Origin: UBA964 sp037444685
Lineage (GTDB): Bacteria; Pseudomonadota; Gammaproteobacteria; Steroidobacterales; Steroidobacteraceae
NCBI GenBank assembly: GCA_037444685.1
Contig: JBBILX010000008.1
Location: 1-64,000, forward strand
Direction of reading: 5' to 3'
DNA length: 64,000 nucleotides
Positions 1-8,583 of this stretch are shown here, piece by piece. The notes below the pieces were generated by a model. The model was not told the origin of the DNA and made no database searches. It worked only from the letters and a program-made list of their open reading frames with translations. The first letter of the stretch is position 1. Each line of letters begins with the position of its first letter. The position numbers were made by a program, and so were the translations under genes.

Positions 1-13
1 TCAGTAATGCCAC
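1..13 (-). CDS. Start of a probable IstA transposase (truncated by window edge)
   Basis: Only four codons plus one base are visible: a GTG start at 13..11 followed by codons for A, L and L. A good ribosome binding site (GAGGAG, minus strand, 27..22) lies 8 bases upstream, and the start sits just inside an IS21-like terminal region, where istA begins in that family. Called from position and signals only; there is not enough protein for a family match. Confidence 0.45.
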
Positions 14-33
14 GTCGATCACTCCTCAACTCT

Positions 34-51
34 CCTGCTCTACAGAGCAGG
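34..51. other. Short palindrome upstream of the transposase start
   Basis: CCTGCTC (34-40) and GAGCAGG (45-51) form a 7-bp stem with a 4-base loop, 20 bases before the putative istA start. It may limit read-through transcription or translation of the transposase from outside the element; that role is inferred. Confidence 0.4.
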
Positions 52-67
52 ATCGGGGTGTACACGT

Positions 68-122
68 GGGTCAAAATTAGATGCAAATACCTACCGAAAG
101 CGGGTCAGATTTAAGTGCAAAT
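68..122 (-). repeat. Two imperfect 21-bp direct repeats in the IS end
   Basis: Copies at 68..88 and 102..122 share GGGTCA, a central TTA and the terminal TGCAAAT, and are offset by 34 bp. Repeated motifs of this kind are the usual transposase binding sites inside IS21-family ends. Confidence 0.6.
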
Positions 123-292
123 CAACACGCGATAATGTTGCGCGGCTGAAGGGCACCCGGACGGTCCGGCGTCAGCAAGTGGACGACTCGCCGCGCCACG
201 ACTTCGGTCTTGCCGGAGCCCGCGCAGGCGATGAGCTGCAGGTTTCTTCCGCCGTGTTGGACTGCCTGAAGCTGAGAGTCTGTGAGCCTCAT
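122..292 (-). pseudogene. N-terminal remnant of a UvrD/Rep-type helicase, interrupted by the IS
   Basis: A minus-strand reading frame from the ATG at 292 encodes 56 residues, too short to appear among long ORFs. It starts MRLTDSQLQAVQHGG, a Q-motif-like beginning of superfamily 1A helicases, and contains the Walker A motif ACAGSGKTE at about residues 23-30 followed by VVARRVVHLL. The frame runs into the insertion-sequence terminus after RNIIA, where a normal member would continue into motif Ia (IIAFTFT). Everything after about codon 54 is lost or displaced beyond the window, so no functional helicase can be made from here. Confidence 0.8.
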
Positions 293-301
293 GAAATGCC
301 T

Positions 302-622
302 CTATTTACCAACAGCGCCCACGCGCACGAGCCGGTCGATGTCACGGGCTCGAGGTAATCCGCGGTGCGCAGGCCGGCGTCGAGCTGTAGGCGTGTGAAT
401 CAGACGCTGGAGCGCGCTTAAGCGACTTCCGAAGCCGCGTCGCTGATGGTTTTTTGCACCTCCTGATCGAGACTGAAGCGAAACGGCGCGCGTGCTGCCA
501 CCCGTCGCACCGTCTACGATCTGGTCGATGGTCAGTCCCCGAGATTGCGGCTGTCGGTGGTGCCAGTCCGCTGCGGTCAGCAGCCGGTCAAGTTCTTCCC
601 GCGCGCGCGCTTCGGGGGTCAT
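302..622 (-). pseudogene. Degenerate coding remnant, possibly HsdR-like at its start
   Basis: A minus-strand frame beginning MTPEARAREELDRLLTAADW resembles the opening of type I restriction HsdR proteins (TPE-R-A--- ID-LL--AGW) for about 18 residues, then loses resemblance. A second frame between about 440 and 500 reads FRFSLDQEVQKTISDAASEV before a stop. The pieces look like decayed coding sequence, not an intact gene. The HsdR assignment rests on a short stretch and is weak. The rest of this 293-826 interval shows nothing else that I can support. Confidence 0.25.
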
Positions 623-826
623 GCGGGCGGCCGGTGGCGGCGCATGGCGGCCGGGCGATGCGCCGTGGCCCGGTAGTGTCTCTCTGTGGTGCGTGCGCAT
701 CAGCGAATTCGCAACCATCCTGCCCTCTTAGGGCCAAGTTACCAAAGCGGCAGCAGGCGGTCTGCGCGGCGGGGGATGGGGCTTTGCGGTGGCGTCAGGA
801 TCAGGACTGACTCCCATCAACGCATC

Positions 827-842
827 TGATGCTTTATCATCA
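827..842. promoter_or_regulatory. Putative VapB operator and overlapping -10 box
   Basis: TGATG (827-831) and CATCA (838-842) form an inverted repeat around a 6-base spacer, and TATCAT (835-840) inside it resembles a -10 box. The vapB ATG follows at 850, so the transcript would have almost no leader. Ribbon-helix-helix antitoxins commonly repress their own promoter through such palindromes; binding here is inferred. Confidence 0.4.
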
Positions 843-849
843 CTGCACT

Positions 850-1095
850 ATGAGAACAACCTTGGACATAGAGGATGACGTCCTCGCCGCCGTAAAGGAT
901 CTGGCGCGGCACCAGCGGCGCACGGCCGGCGAGGTACTGTCCTCGCTGGCGCGTCAGGCGCTGACCGGCGCGTACTGCGCGCCGCCCACCGTCCGCGAAC
1001 CGGCGTCGTTCTATGGCTTCGAGCCGTTCCCGTATTCGGGAAAGGTCGTCACCAACGAACTCATAGACGACATCCGTGGTCGCGAAGGCCTCTAG
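850..1095 (+). CDS. vapB: VapB-like ribbon-helix-helix antitoxin
   Basis: This 81-residue protein should bind and neutralise the PIN-domain toxin encoded directly after it and repress the shared promoter. The N-terminus MRTTLDIEDDVLAAVKDLA is a ribbon-helix-helix DNA-binding segment, and the C-terminal half, with a conserved-looking FYGFEPFPYSGKVVTNELID stretch, would be the toxin-binding tail. I chose the ATG at 850 over the one at 829 because the fold begins there and the operator-like palindrome lies just upstream. No clear ribosome binding site precedes it, so initiation may be leaderless. Its stop codon abuts and overlaps the toxin start, the usual coupling of such pairs. Confidence 0.85.
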   Translation: MRTTLDIEDDVLAAVKDLARHQRRTAGEVLSSLARQALTGAYCAPPTVREPASFYGFEPFPYSGKVVTNELIDDIRGREGL

Positions 1096-1526
1096 TGAAG
1101 TCGCTGCTCGACGCGAACGTTCTCATCGCTCTGCTCGACGAGGCGCACGTCCGCCACGCCGTTGCTCGCCAGTGGCTGAGCGAAAACATCGAGGCCGGCT
1201 GGGCATCTTGCCCACTCACTCAACTCGGTTGCATCCGCATCATGGGCCACGCGCGGTACCCGAGTTCTCGGCCCGCCGCACAGGTCGCGCTGCGACTCGC
1301 TGCCGCCACGCGCACGCGTCATCACGAGTTCTGGAGTGCCGACCTCGATCCGGTCGCGCCGGGGCCGCTCGAGTGGTCGACGCTCTTGTCGGCCAAACAC
1401 ACGGCTGACCTGTACTTGCTGGCGCTGGCCGTCTCGCGCGGTGGGCGGCTCGTGACGTTCGATCGACATGTGCCGGTCACCGCGGTGCGTGGCGCCACGC
1501 GCGACAACCTGGTGGTCCTCGCCTGA
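1095..1526 (+). CDS. vapC: VapC-like PIN-domain toxin (ribonuclease)
   Basis: This 143-residue PIN-domain protein is expected to be a Mg-dependent ribonuclease that inhibits translation when free of VapB. The start MKSLLDANVLIALLD carries the first acidic metal ligand (D6) and the conserved N8. The C-terminal GGRLVTFDRHVPV stretch fits the last beta strand of the PIN core with its acidic residue. Translation starts at a GTG whose G is the last base of the vapB stop codon, so the two are translationally coupled. Length matches the family and the frame is intact, so the pair looks functional. Confidence 0.88.
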   Translation: MKSLLDANVLIALLDEAHVRHAVARQWLSENIEAGWASCPLTQLGCIRIMGHARYPSSRPAAQVALRLAAATRTRHHEFWSADLDPVAPGPLEWSTLLSAKHTADLYLLALAVSRGGRLVTFDRHVPVTAVRGATRDNLVVLA

Positions 1527-1691
1527 AGGCGTGAGACGACACGACCCGTCGCTGAGCGATCGACGACTCGCAGACGTCTCCGCCCTTCTGTGATCGTGCG
1601 GCACTGCTGGCTCGTTCCGAGCCTCGCGGCCGATGCGCGTTGAGCGGTCTGAGTTCGGTGGTACGTACCGAAGCGGCCTGAGCCCCTGCCC

Positions 1692-2408
1692 CTACCCCAC
1701 CGCCCCTGCATCGACGGGCAGCGCGACGCCACTGATCGCGGCGGCCGCGTCCGAGCAGAGGAATACGGCGGCGCGCGCGATGTCGTCGGGGGTCGCGAGC
1801 CGGTTCAGCGGACTGTAGCTCGCGAGCATCGCAAGATACTGCTGCTCGTCCTGCCCGGGCAGCAGGTTGGCGCGCAGCATCTCGGTCGGCACGGCGCCGG
1901 GCAGGATCGCGTTGACCCGGATGCCCTGCGGCCCCCCGGCTTTGGCGGCGACGCGGGTCAGCATCAGCGTTGCGGCTTTCGAGGCACAGTAGGCGCCGCC
2001 TAGCGGGAACGGCGTGACGGCCGCGCCGGAGCAGATGTTGAGGATCACGCCGCCACGGCCATGCATGGCGCGCAGCGCCTCGCGGACGCCAAGGAAGGCG
2101 CCATCGGTGTTGATCGCGAAGTGCCGGCGCCAGATCTCGAGCGAGATCTCGCGCAGCTCGATGTTGGGCTGGTACCAGCCCGCGTTGTTGACGAGCACGT
2201 CGACCGGGTGGCCAGCGCGCTCGGCCTCCGCAAACACGCGCGCCCAGTCGGCCTCGGACGTCACGTCGTGCGCGACGATGCCCTCGCCGGCGCGCAGGTC
2301 GGCGGCGATCACGTGGGCGCCGGCGTCGCGGAAGTGCCGCACCATCGCGCTGCCGAGACCGCCGGCGGCGCCGGTGATCAGCACGGTTCTTTCGGTCCAG
2401 CGCTGCAC
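1692..2408 (-). CDS. SDR-family NAD(P)-dependent oxidoreductase
   Basis: A 238-residue classical short-chain dehydrogenase/reductase. The cofactor-binding motif TGAAGGLG is near residue 12, NNAG near 74, and the catalytic Ser with YCASK (Tyr-x3-Lys) at about 140-144. The C-terminal PVDAGAVG ending is typical. Substrate cannot be read from sequence. The start is a GTG at 2408 preceded by GGGGA; the open frame runs further upstream but lacks homologous character there. It sits convergent to vapC and just after the phytase gene on the same strand, with an 86-base gap. Confidence 0.85.
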   Translation of the reverse strand: MQRWTERTVLITGAAGGLGSAMVRHFRDAGAHVIAADLRAGEGIVAHDVTSEADWARVFAEAERAGHPVDVLVNNAGWYQPNIELREISLEIWRRHFAINTDGAFLGVREALRAMHGRGGVILNICSGAAVTPFPLGGAYCASKAATLMLTRVAAKAGGPQGIRVNAILPGAVPTEMLRANLLPGQDEQQYLAMLASYSPLNRLATPDDIARAAVFLCSDAAAAISGVALPVDAGAVG

Positions 2409-2494
2409 GCTCGTCCCCGCCCTCGCTCGGCGCGATGATGACGGATCGTCAGCCACCGCGCACGCTCGACCGAGGAGTGGCTTCGAGGCGGCGC

Positions 2495-4606
2495 TCAGTT
2501 CAACTGCAGTGCTGCGGCGATCCGCTCCCAGGGAACGAGTTTGAAGTTCTGGCGCTCGGGGGGTGTGATGTTGCGTCCGTCCTGGACGACGAGCAGACCC
2601 TGCGGAAACGCGCCGCCGAGTGCCGCGCTCGAGACGTCGAGCCCGTCGGTTTCGGCAGCGCCGTCGATACCAAGGGCATCGTTGGCGACGATCGCGAAGA
2701 AGCCGACGAATGCGTTGTCGCCCTCGCGACGATAGACGGCGTAGTTGTCGGCGCCTTGGTTCGAGACGATCAGGAACCCGGATCCCTCGGCTCCGCGGTA
2801 GAGTGCCAGCCCCTCCACGTCGGCGCGCAAGCGCCCGGGCGAGACGGTGTCGATGCTGCGCCTCGACTCGCCTGCATCCGGCTCGGCCGCGTAGCGCCAC
2901 AGGCCGACGTCTTCCTCGGCCACATAGAGCGCACCCGTCTCATCGTCGGCGACACAACCCTCGGCCTGTGATCCGACCGTGAACGTCCGGACGAGTCGGG
3001 CGCCGAGGCGCTCCCCGGCCGGCTCGATCTCCCACTGACGATACTCACCCGTTTCGACGTCATTGACGAAGGCGTAGAGCTTGCCGCTGCGCGCACTGTG
3101 ATAGAGGCATACGCCGTACGGGTCTCGCAGCCCGGTGGCGATCGGAGCGGCGACCGCGCTCTCGAGCTGCAAAGTCTCCGGATTCATCTCATAGAGATCG
3201 AGCGTGCGCGCGTCGCGATTGGAACCGGCAACGATGTCGCGCTGGCGGCCGCCGAGGCGCACCCCTTGCCGCAGGTCGACGTTGTTGGTGCGACCCACCG
3301 CGAGCGCGTAACGTCGACGGCCTGCGAGATCGTAGATCTCGATCCCGCGCTTCTTCTGCGCGCCGATGATGAGACTCTGCGCCGGGTCGCGCGGGTGAAT
3401 CCAGATCGCGGCATCGTCGGCCGCATCCCCGTAATCGAGGACGGGCTCGGTCTCGACGGTGGGCTCGACGAGCGGCATGCTGCTGGCGGGAACCACGCGA
3501 GGATCGAGCGGCGCGGCAAGCGGCAGGCGCAGCGCGGCCGCAACGGTCGACCAGCTCAGCAGGCGATAGCGGGGGGCGCTGGCATCCGGTTCTGGAACGA
3601 CGACGAGTCCCGCATCGAAAGGCGGCGGTGCGAAGCCACTCCAGAGACTCTCGATCTGCGGGTCATCGGCGGCGGCCAGCGTAAACGCACCGCGGTGCAC
3701 GCCCGCGGGCAGCTGATAGACGTGCACGCGTGCTTCCTCGTCGTCGAGCGCTAGCAGGTAGGTCCGATCCGCTTCGCGACGGATCGCGACAACCTTCACC
3801 TCTTCACCGAGACTGCCGTGCGGAGTCGTCCGCGCGAGCAGGATCCGATCGGCGGGATCGGCTTCCGGCTCGGCTGCGACCCGCCAGATGCCGATCCGCT
3901 CGTCGGCGAGGTAGAGCGACTGCGCCGCATCGTCGGCGACACAGCCGGCGATCCCGGAGCCCATTGCGAGATCGCGCACGCGACGCCCGTCGACGACCCC
4001 GCCTCTCACGGTCAGTTCCCACTGCTGGACGACACCGGGCTCAGTCGATGCGAAAGCGTAGACTTTGGCCGTCACCGGGCTGCGATACAGGCACAGCCCA
4101 GTCAGTTCGGCGCCGATGACGAGTGGCACCCGCGTCCGCTCACGTAACCCGCGTGCACCAGCCGTCACGGTGAACGCGCGGAGCGCACCGGCCGCGCGAT
4201 CGTGCGCGACGACGACCGCCTCAGCGTCGTTATCGAGCTTGAAACCGTAAACGAGCGCAACCGCATCGGCGACGAGACCGCCGACCGTGCCGCTGTCCGG
4301 CCGATCTAAACTCGTGAGCGTCAGGCCCGCCGGGCCTGCAGCGCCGATTATGACGCCGCGCGTGGCCTCGCGCGGATCGACCCAGAGGACGGCGCCGAGC
4401 GGCTCGCTGCGCTCGGGCAAAGGCAGATCGCGCGCGACGATCACGCGCGCATCAATCGGCTCGCCGGACTGTTGCAGCGCGGAACCGCTACAGCCCGCAA
4501 AGAGCAGCGTCGCCCCCGCCATCGCGGCGAGGCGCACACGTCGTGCTCGACCTAGACGGCGTAGATCCGCCCACGCGAGCGCGGCGCGTTCGCACCGCTG
4601 GGTCAT
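2495..4606 (-). CDS. Tandem-domain beta-propeller phytase lipoprotein
   Basis: A 703-residue protein expected to release phosphate from phytate at the cell surface. A lipoprotein signal ends in LLFAGC with the lipidated Cys at residue 39. Two beta-propeller phytase domains follow: a divergent one at about 60-370 (GLCLYRS, GCVADDAAQSLYLADE) and a canonical one at about 390-703 with DDAAIWIHP, KKRGIEIYDL, NNVDLR, GCVADDETGALYVAEED and SNQGADNYAVY, which hold the calcium and phosphate ligands. In dual-domain phytases the N-terminal copy is usually incomplete and helps the C-terminal one; the same seems true here because it lacks the acidic DDAA element. It begins 4 bases after the TonB receptor stop, so the two form an operon. 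Confidence 0.93.
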   Translation of the reverse strand: MTQRCERAALAWADLRRLGRARRVRLAAMAGATLLFAGCSGSALQQSGEPIDARVIVARDLPLPERSEPLGAVLWVDPREATRGVIIGAAGPAGLTLTSLDRPDSGTVGGLVADAVALVYGFKLDNDAEAVVVAHDRAAGALRAFTVTAGARGLRERTRVPLVIGAELTGLCLYRSPVTAKVYAFASTEPGVVQQWELTVRGGVVDGRRVRDLAMGSGIAGCVADDAAQSLYLADERIGIWRVAAEPEADPADRILLARTTPHGSLGEEVKVVAIRREADRTYLLALDDEEARVHVYQLPAGVHRGAFTLAAADDPQIESLWSGFAPPPFDAGLVVVPEPDASAPRYRLLSWSTVAAALRLPLAAPLDPRVVPASSMPLVEPTVETEPVLDYGDAADDAAIWIHPRDPAQSLIIGAQKKRGIEIYDLAGRRRYALAVGRTNNVDLRQGVRLGGRQRDIVAGSNRDARTLDLYEMNPETLQLESAVAAPIATGLRDPYGVCLYHSARSGKLYAFVNDVETGEYRQWEIEPAGERLGARLVRTFTVGSQAEGCVADDETGALYVAEEDVGLWRYAAEPDAGESRRSIDTVSPGRLRADVEGLALYRGAEGSGFLIVSNQGADNYAVYRREGDNAFVGFFAIVANDALGIDGAAETDGLDVSSAALGGAFPQGLLVVQDGRNITPPERQNFKLVPWERIAAALQLN

Positions 4607-4610
4607 CGCC

Positions 4611-7046
4611 TCAGAACGCCCAGCGGACCACGAGCTGGTAGGCCGGCCCTGCCTGCTCGGACTCGATCTCGTACTCGTCGTAATCGCGATCGAGCTGGTC
4701 GTCGAGGTTGTCGAACTTGTCGTAGAACTCGTCCTTGGATGCATCGAGCAGATTGGTCGCCGAAAGCCGCAACGAGAGATTCTTGCCGAAGCGTTTCTCG
4801 AAGAACACGTCGAGCTCCTCGCCGTAGCGGGTGCTGACCTCTTCGGCCAGCACGCGACTGAAAGCGTCGCCCTGTCGGCGGAAAGTTGCGCCGAACGCCG
4901 CATTCCAGCGCGGCAGGTCGTGGATGAAGCCAACGTTGTAGACATGGCGGGCCTGATTGTTGAAGCGGCGCTCGCCGAGGAAATCGCGAGCCTCGGACTT
5001 CACCCACGAATAGTTCATGAAGATGCCGGTCTGAGGCAGTCCGAGCGCGCCGAGCGGCGTGGCGAGATCGACTTCGATGCCGTAGACCTTGCCGCTGTCG
5101 ACGTTGCGTGAGGTGAACAGGAAGCTGTCGGGATCGAACTCGCCCCCTGCCGCCAGCACGGCGGCACGCAGTGCGGCGTCGGCCGCGGCCTGCGCGTCGG
5201 CGCGAGAGGCATTCGGATTGTCATCGAGGAACTCGTCGATGAAGTCGGCAGCGAAGTCCTCGTCGCCAAGTTCATCGTCCCCAATGGATTCGAGCGCGTC
5301 GAGGCTCGCGATCCCCGTGTTGGTCAACTCAACCAGATCCTCGATGCGCCGATAGAAGAGATTGATGCCGGCCACGCCGCGTGAGCCGAGCCGCCGCTCG
5401 TAACCGAGGTCGATGCCGCGGCCGGTCTCGGGCCGCAGGAGCGGATTGCCGACGTAATCGTTGTCGCCGAACTCGCCGTCGCGAAGCGCCGGGATCAGAA
5501 CGTCGAAGTCCGGCCGCTTGAGACTGGCTGCGAGCGACAGGCTGATGCGATCGTCGCCGGTCAGGTCCCATCTGAAATGAAGCGAAGGCAGCAGCTTGCT
5601 GTACTCCGTGCCGCTCGCACCCTCGAGGCGGCCGTCCTCGACGTAGCGTACGTCCGCATCGGTGGCCTCGCGGCGCAGACCGGCCTCCCAACTGAGGCGA
5701 CCCGCCCTGCCAGAGAACTGGACGAACGGATCGACGCGCCGCTCCTCGATCAGGCTGTCGACGATGCCATCTGGCTCGAAGACGACAGGGTCGCCCTCCG
5801 CTTCGGCCTCCCACGCAAGATTCGAGTACGTGGTCTCGCGTTTCTTGCGACGAAGATCGATACCGAAGCGGACGCTGGCGCGCTCGCCGAGCCGGCGCTC
5901 GTGGCCGACACTGAACCCGGTCTCCACGTCTTGCGCGTCGACGGCCTCTCCCTCGGCCTCGGCGCCGTCCCACTCCGCGCCATCCAGACTCCAGATGCCG
6001 TCGAAGTTCGCGGCGTCGCTGACATAGGAATAGACCGCTTCGGTAGTCGAACTGTCGTCCTCGAAGCGCGAGTGATCGATGCTGAGCTCGGTGCGGCCGC
6101 CGAAGGTCTCGAACTCGTATTCGGCACCGACGCCCCAGTTCTTCTGGTCGACGGGATTGAAGCCCGGGACGAGCGAGTTGATCGTCTCGTCGTCGTCGAG
6201 TTCTTCCTCGAACGAATCCTCCGTGACGTCGCGATCCGTTTTGACGAAGAAGCCATCGAGCCGCAATCGGCTCGTGCTACCGATGTCGACGCCGTAAGAG
6301 ACGTTCGCCGAGTAGTCGCGGCCGTCCTTGACCTCGGTCTGGTCTTCGAAACTGACCAACTCGCCGAGCGTCGGATCCGCATAGCGATCGGAGCGCTTGA
6401 CCTTCGCGCGATACCGGTCCTGCACGTTGAGTCCAGCGAGCAGCCGACCGCCGCCGACCTCGCCGCTCGCCACGATACCTCCGGTCGGGTTCACCTCCCC
6501 GTCGTACCAGCGGCTCAGACCGCCCCGAAGGTAGGTGCCCTCGAACGACAGCGAGTCCCGCAGCACGATGTTGACGGCCCCGGCGACAGCATCGCCGCTA
6601 CGGCTCGCGCTGTTGCTTCGCAGGATCTCGATCCGCTCGACCATCTCCGCCGGAATCCGGTCGACGAAGAACGAACGATCGTCGCCAGCACCGGGGACCC
6701 GCTTGCCGTTGATCAGCACCTGCGTGTAACCACCCGAGAGGCCGCGGAGTTGCACGCCGTCGTACTCCATGACGTCGGCGCCGACGAAGCTCACGCCAGG
6801 GACACGCTTGAGCATGTCGCCTACGGTATTCGGTTCGAACTTCTGGAAGTACTCGAGGTCGTAGCTGAGCGTCGGCGCCGTCGCGTCCGAGCGATCCCGG
6901 TATCGGGTCGCGTAGACCACCACCTCCTCGACCTCCCCCGGCTCGTCGGCTTCGGCAGCGTCCTGCGCTTGCGCCCGCCAAGGGCCCAGCCAGACTGCGA
7001 TACCGGCCACTGCCGGAACGACGAAACGCTGAATCGGTTTTCCCAC
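4611..7046 (-). CDS. TonB-dependent receptor co-transcribed with phytase
   Basis: An 811-residue outer-membrane receptor. A signal peptide ends at AQAQ (about residue 28), followed by a TonB-box-like EVEEVVVYATR, a plug with DMLKRVPGVSF, VLINGKRVPG and RIEILRSNSA, and a 22-strand barrel ending in VVRWAF with the terminal aromatic. The start is a GTG at 7046. Pairing of a TonB receptor with a beta-propeller phytase on one transcript is known in several proteobacteria and points to uptake of phytate, inositol phosphates or their metal complexes. Ligand is inferred from context. Confidence 0.9.
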   Translation of the reverse strand: MGKPIQRFVVPAVAGIAVWLGPWRAQAQDAAEADEPGEVEEVVVYATRYRDRSDATAPTLSYDLEYFQKFEPNTVGDMLKRVPGVSFVGADVMEYDGVQLRGLSGGYTQVLINGKRVPGAGDDRSFFVDRIPAEMVERIEILRSNSASRSGDAVAGAVNIVLRDSLSFEGTYLRGGLSRWYDGEVNPTGGIVASGEVGGGRLLAGLNVQDRYRAKVKRSDRYADPTLGELVSFEDQTEVKDGRDYSANVSYGVDIGSTSRLRLDGFFVKTDRDVTEDSFEEELDDDETINSLVPGFNPVDQKNWGVGAEYEFETFGGRTELSIDHSRFEDDSSTTEAVYSYVSDAANFDGIWSLDGAEWDGAEAEGEAVDAQDVETGFSVGHERRLGERASVRFGIDLRRKKRETTYSNLAWEAEAEGDPVVFEPDGIVDSLIEERRVDPFVQFSGRAGRLSWEAGLRREATDADVRYVEDGRLEGASGTEYSKLLPSLHFRWDLTGDDRISLSLAASLKRPDFDVLIPALRDGEFGDNDYVGNPLLRPETGRGIDLGYERRLGSRGVAGINLFYRRIEDLVELTNTGIASLDALESIGDDELGDEDFAADFIDEFLDDNPNASRADAQAAADAALRAAVLAAGGEFDPDSFLFTSRNVDSGKVYGIEVDLATPLGALGLPQTGIFMNYSWVKSEARDFLGERRFNNQARHVYNVGFIHDLPRWNAAFGATFRRQGDAFSRVLAEEVSTRYGEELDVFFEKRFGKNLSLRLSATNLLDASKDEFYDKFDNLDDQLDRDYDEYEIESEQAGPAYQLVVRWAF

Positions 7047-7404
7047 GGGCGGCTGACCTGAGACCGAAACGACGCCGGCAGGCTCTCACAGGCGTGTGAC
7101 GCTAGGCCTGCCGTTCGATGACAGATTGATGACCGGGAACGTCCGGTGCTGGCGTGGATCTCGTCGGTAACGGTAATCTTGCGGGGCGCGATCGAAGCAG
7201 ACGTGTGACAGTCGAGACGCTCCGTATCCGCGAACATGCGGCGGTTGAACACGGACCGCCCCATTTCGAAGTGACGGCGCCGGATATCAAGCGCTAGTTC
7301 GCGCAGCGCTTCTGTCTGATTCGTGCCCGACTTCATGCGCGACGAATGGCGTCGCCGGCGCGCAGATTCGAATCGCCGCGATCCGACGCGCGACAGACCG
7401 TGAC
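7047..7404. other. Intergenic stretch with no supported gene
   Basis: About 360 bases upstream of the phytase-operon receptor. Short minus-strand frames exist but have no family features or ribosome binding sites. It should hold the promoter for the receptor-phytase operon, but I could not identify convincing -35/-10 or operator elements. Confidence 0.4.
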
Positions 7405-8472
7405 TTACGCGGTGATCCGCCGCTCGCCGGCCGCCGCGCGCGAGCGCAGCGCGATCTCGACGGCGCCAACGTAGCGCCGGCTGACGGGCACGCGCTCGCC
7501 GTTGACGAGGCGCAGGCTCAGACGGCCATTGTCTCGCTCGATGCCGGCGACGGCGTCGAGCGCGACCCACCACGAGCGGTGCACCTGCAGACCGGGCAGC
7601 GCGCGGAGCTGCTCGAGCGCGTCGCTGAATCGGTAGAGCAGTATTGGCGCGGAGCCCTCCCCGACGATGCGGATGTAGTGTTCCTGCGCCTGCACGGCGA
7701 GCAGCGGACCGGCGAGCGGCCGATCGAGACGGCGCAGGAAATCGGGCGAAGTCGGCGAGACCGCGACAGCAGGCACGGACGCGGGAGTGCCGTCGAGCGC
7801 CACGGCCGGCGCGCCCGCGGGTGCCACATCAGGCGCGACGTCCCGTGCAACGTCGGGCGGTACGGCCAGCGCGGCTGCGGGTGCGGCGTCGCGCGCGGGG
7901 GCCAGCGGTACCGGCACCGGCGACCAAGTGGCCGCCGGCCGCGGCTCGAGCAGCGTGCGGCCGAACAGTTGCCGCTGCAGCAGGTTCGCGCTCGTCCAGA
8001 CGATGATTGGCACGACGCTGCCCTTGGCCATCCAGAGCCACCAGGCCGCCGAGCCGGAGGCCGGATACTGACGCTGCGGGACGCTGCCGAGGAACCATGA
8101 CGCGAAGAACTGCCAGCGCCAGTCGAAGAAGCCGGCGAGACCCGCGGCGATGAAGGTCAGCACTGGCACGGCGGCGATCCAGAGCCACAGACCGATGCCG
8201 CGCGAGAGTGATGCCAGGCGCGCCCCCGCGGCACCGACCGCCGTGTTGAGCCACCAGAGCGGGAGCGTACCGCTCGCCCAGTAGATCACCGATTGCGGTC
8301 GCGTGAACCATTCGCCCTCACCGGAGAGGCCCCAGCCGTGGATCGCCGCGAGCACGAGCGGCATGACGAGCAGGAACACGAGCCGCTCGTGCGCCACCGA
8401 GGCCGCCGTTCGTGCTTCTTGAACGGCCACTCGTGCAGTGCCCGCCGGCACTCGTGAAAAAATCGCGGCCAT
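7405..8472 (-). CDS. Membrane-anchored LytTR-family transcriptional regulator
   Basis: A 355-residue one-component regulator. The N-terminal half has four hydrophobic segments (about residues 30-48, 68-88, 95-117 and 143-162), then a low-complexity Ala/Pro/Val/Asp linker (about 180-245) with a repeating DVAxDVAP pattern, then a C-terminal LytTR DNA-binding domain (about 255-345) with LAVQAQEHYIRIVG, VHRSWWVALDAVAGIERDNG and VPVSRRYVGAVE. There is no receiver domain, so the membrane part presumably senses directly. It is divergent from the TonB receptor starting at 8584, with 111 bases between the start codons, making that receptor the most likely target. Confidence 0.85.
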   Translation of the reverse strand: MAAIFSRVPAGTARVAVQEARTAASVAHERLVFLLVMPLVLAAIHGWGLSGEGEWFTRPQSVIYWASGTLPLWWLNTAVGAAGARLASLSRGIGLWLWIAAVPVLTFIAAGLAGFFDWRWQFFASWFLGSVPQRQYPASGSAAWWLWMAKGSVVPIIVWTSANLLQRQLFGRTLLEPRPAATWSPVPVPLAPARDAAPAAALAVPPDVARDVAPDVAPAGAPAVALDGTPASVPAVAVSPTSPDFLRRLDRPLAGPLLAVQAQEHYIRIVGEGSAPILLYRFSDALEQLRALPGLQVHRSWWVALDAVAGIERDNGRLSLRLVNGERVPVSRRYVGAVEIALRSRAAAGERRITA

Positions 8473-8583
8473 CGACCCCGCGCCTCTTGCATCCCCCTGG
8501 GTCAGTAGCGTACCCGTAACCGGCGAAAAAGCGTGCGCCCGGTCCTACGGACCGGCCACTTTGCAGTCAGTTGGGGGAAATCC

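Larger units (their letters stand above)
1..127 (-). mobile_element. One end of an IS21-family-like insertion sequence
   Basis: Reading the minus strand away from the interrupted helicase, the element begins with TGTTGATTTGCAC, carries two copies of a GGGTCA...TGCAAAT motif, then a small palindrome, a ribosome binding site and a GTG start. Termini starting with TG, repeated internal motifs near the end and istA close to that end are typical of IS21-family elements. The helicase reading frame stops about where the element begins, so this end is the insertion junction. The other end and any target duplication lie outside the window. Confidence 0.6.

Noticed and set aside
5577..7061. A 494-residue plus-strand ORF
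   Set aside because: Antisense to the phytase-operon TonB receptor; no ribosome site or domain.
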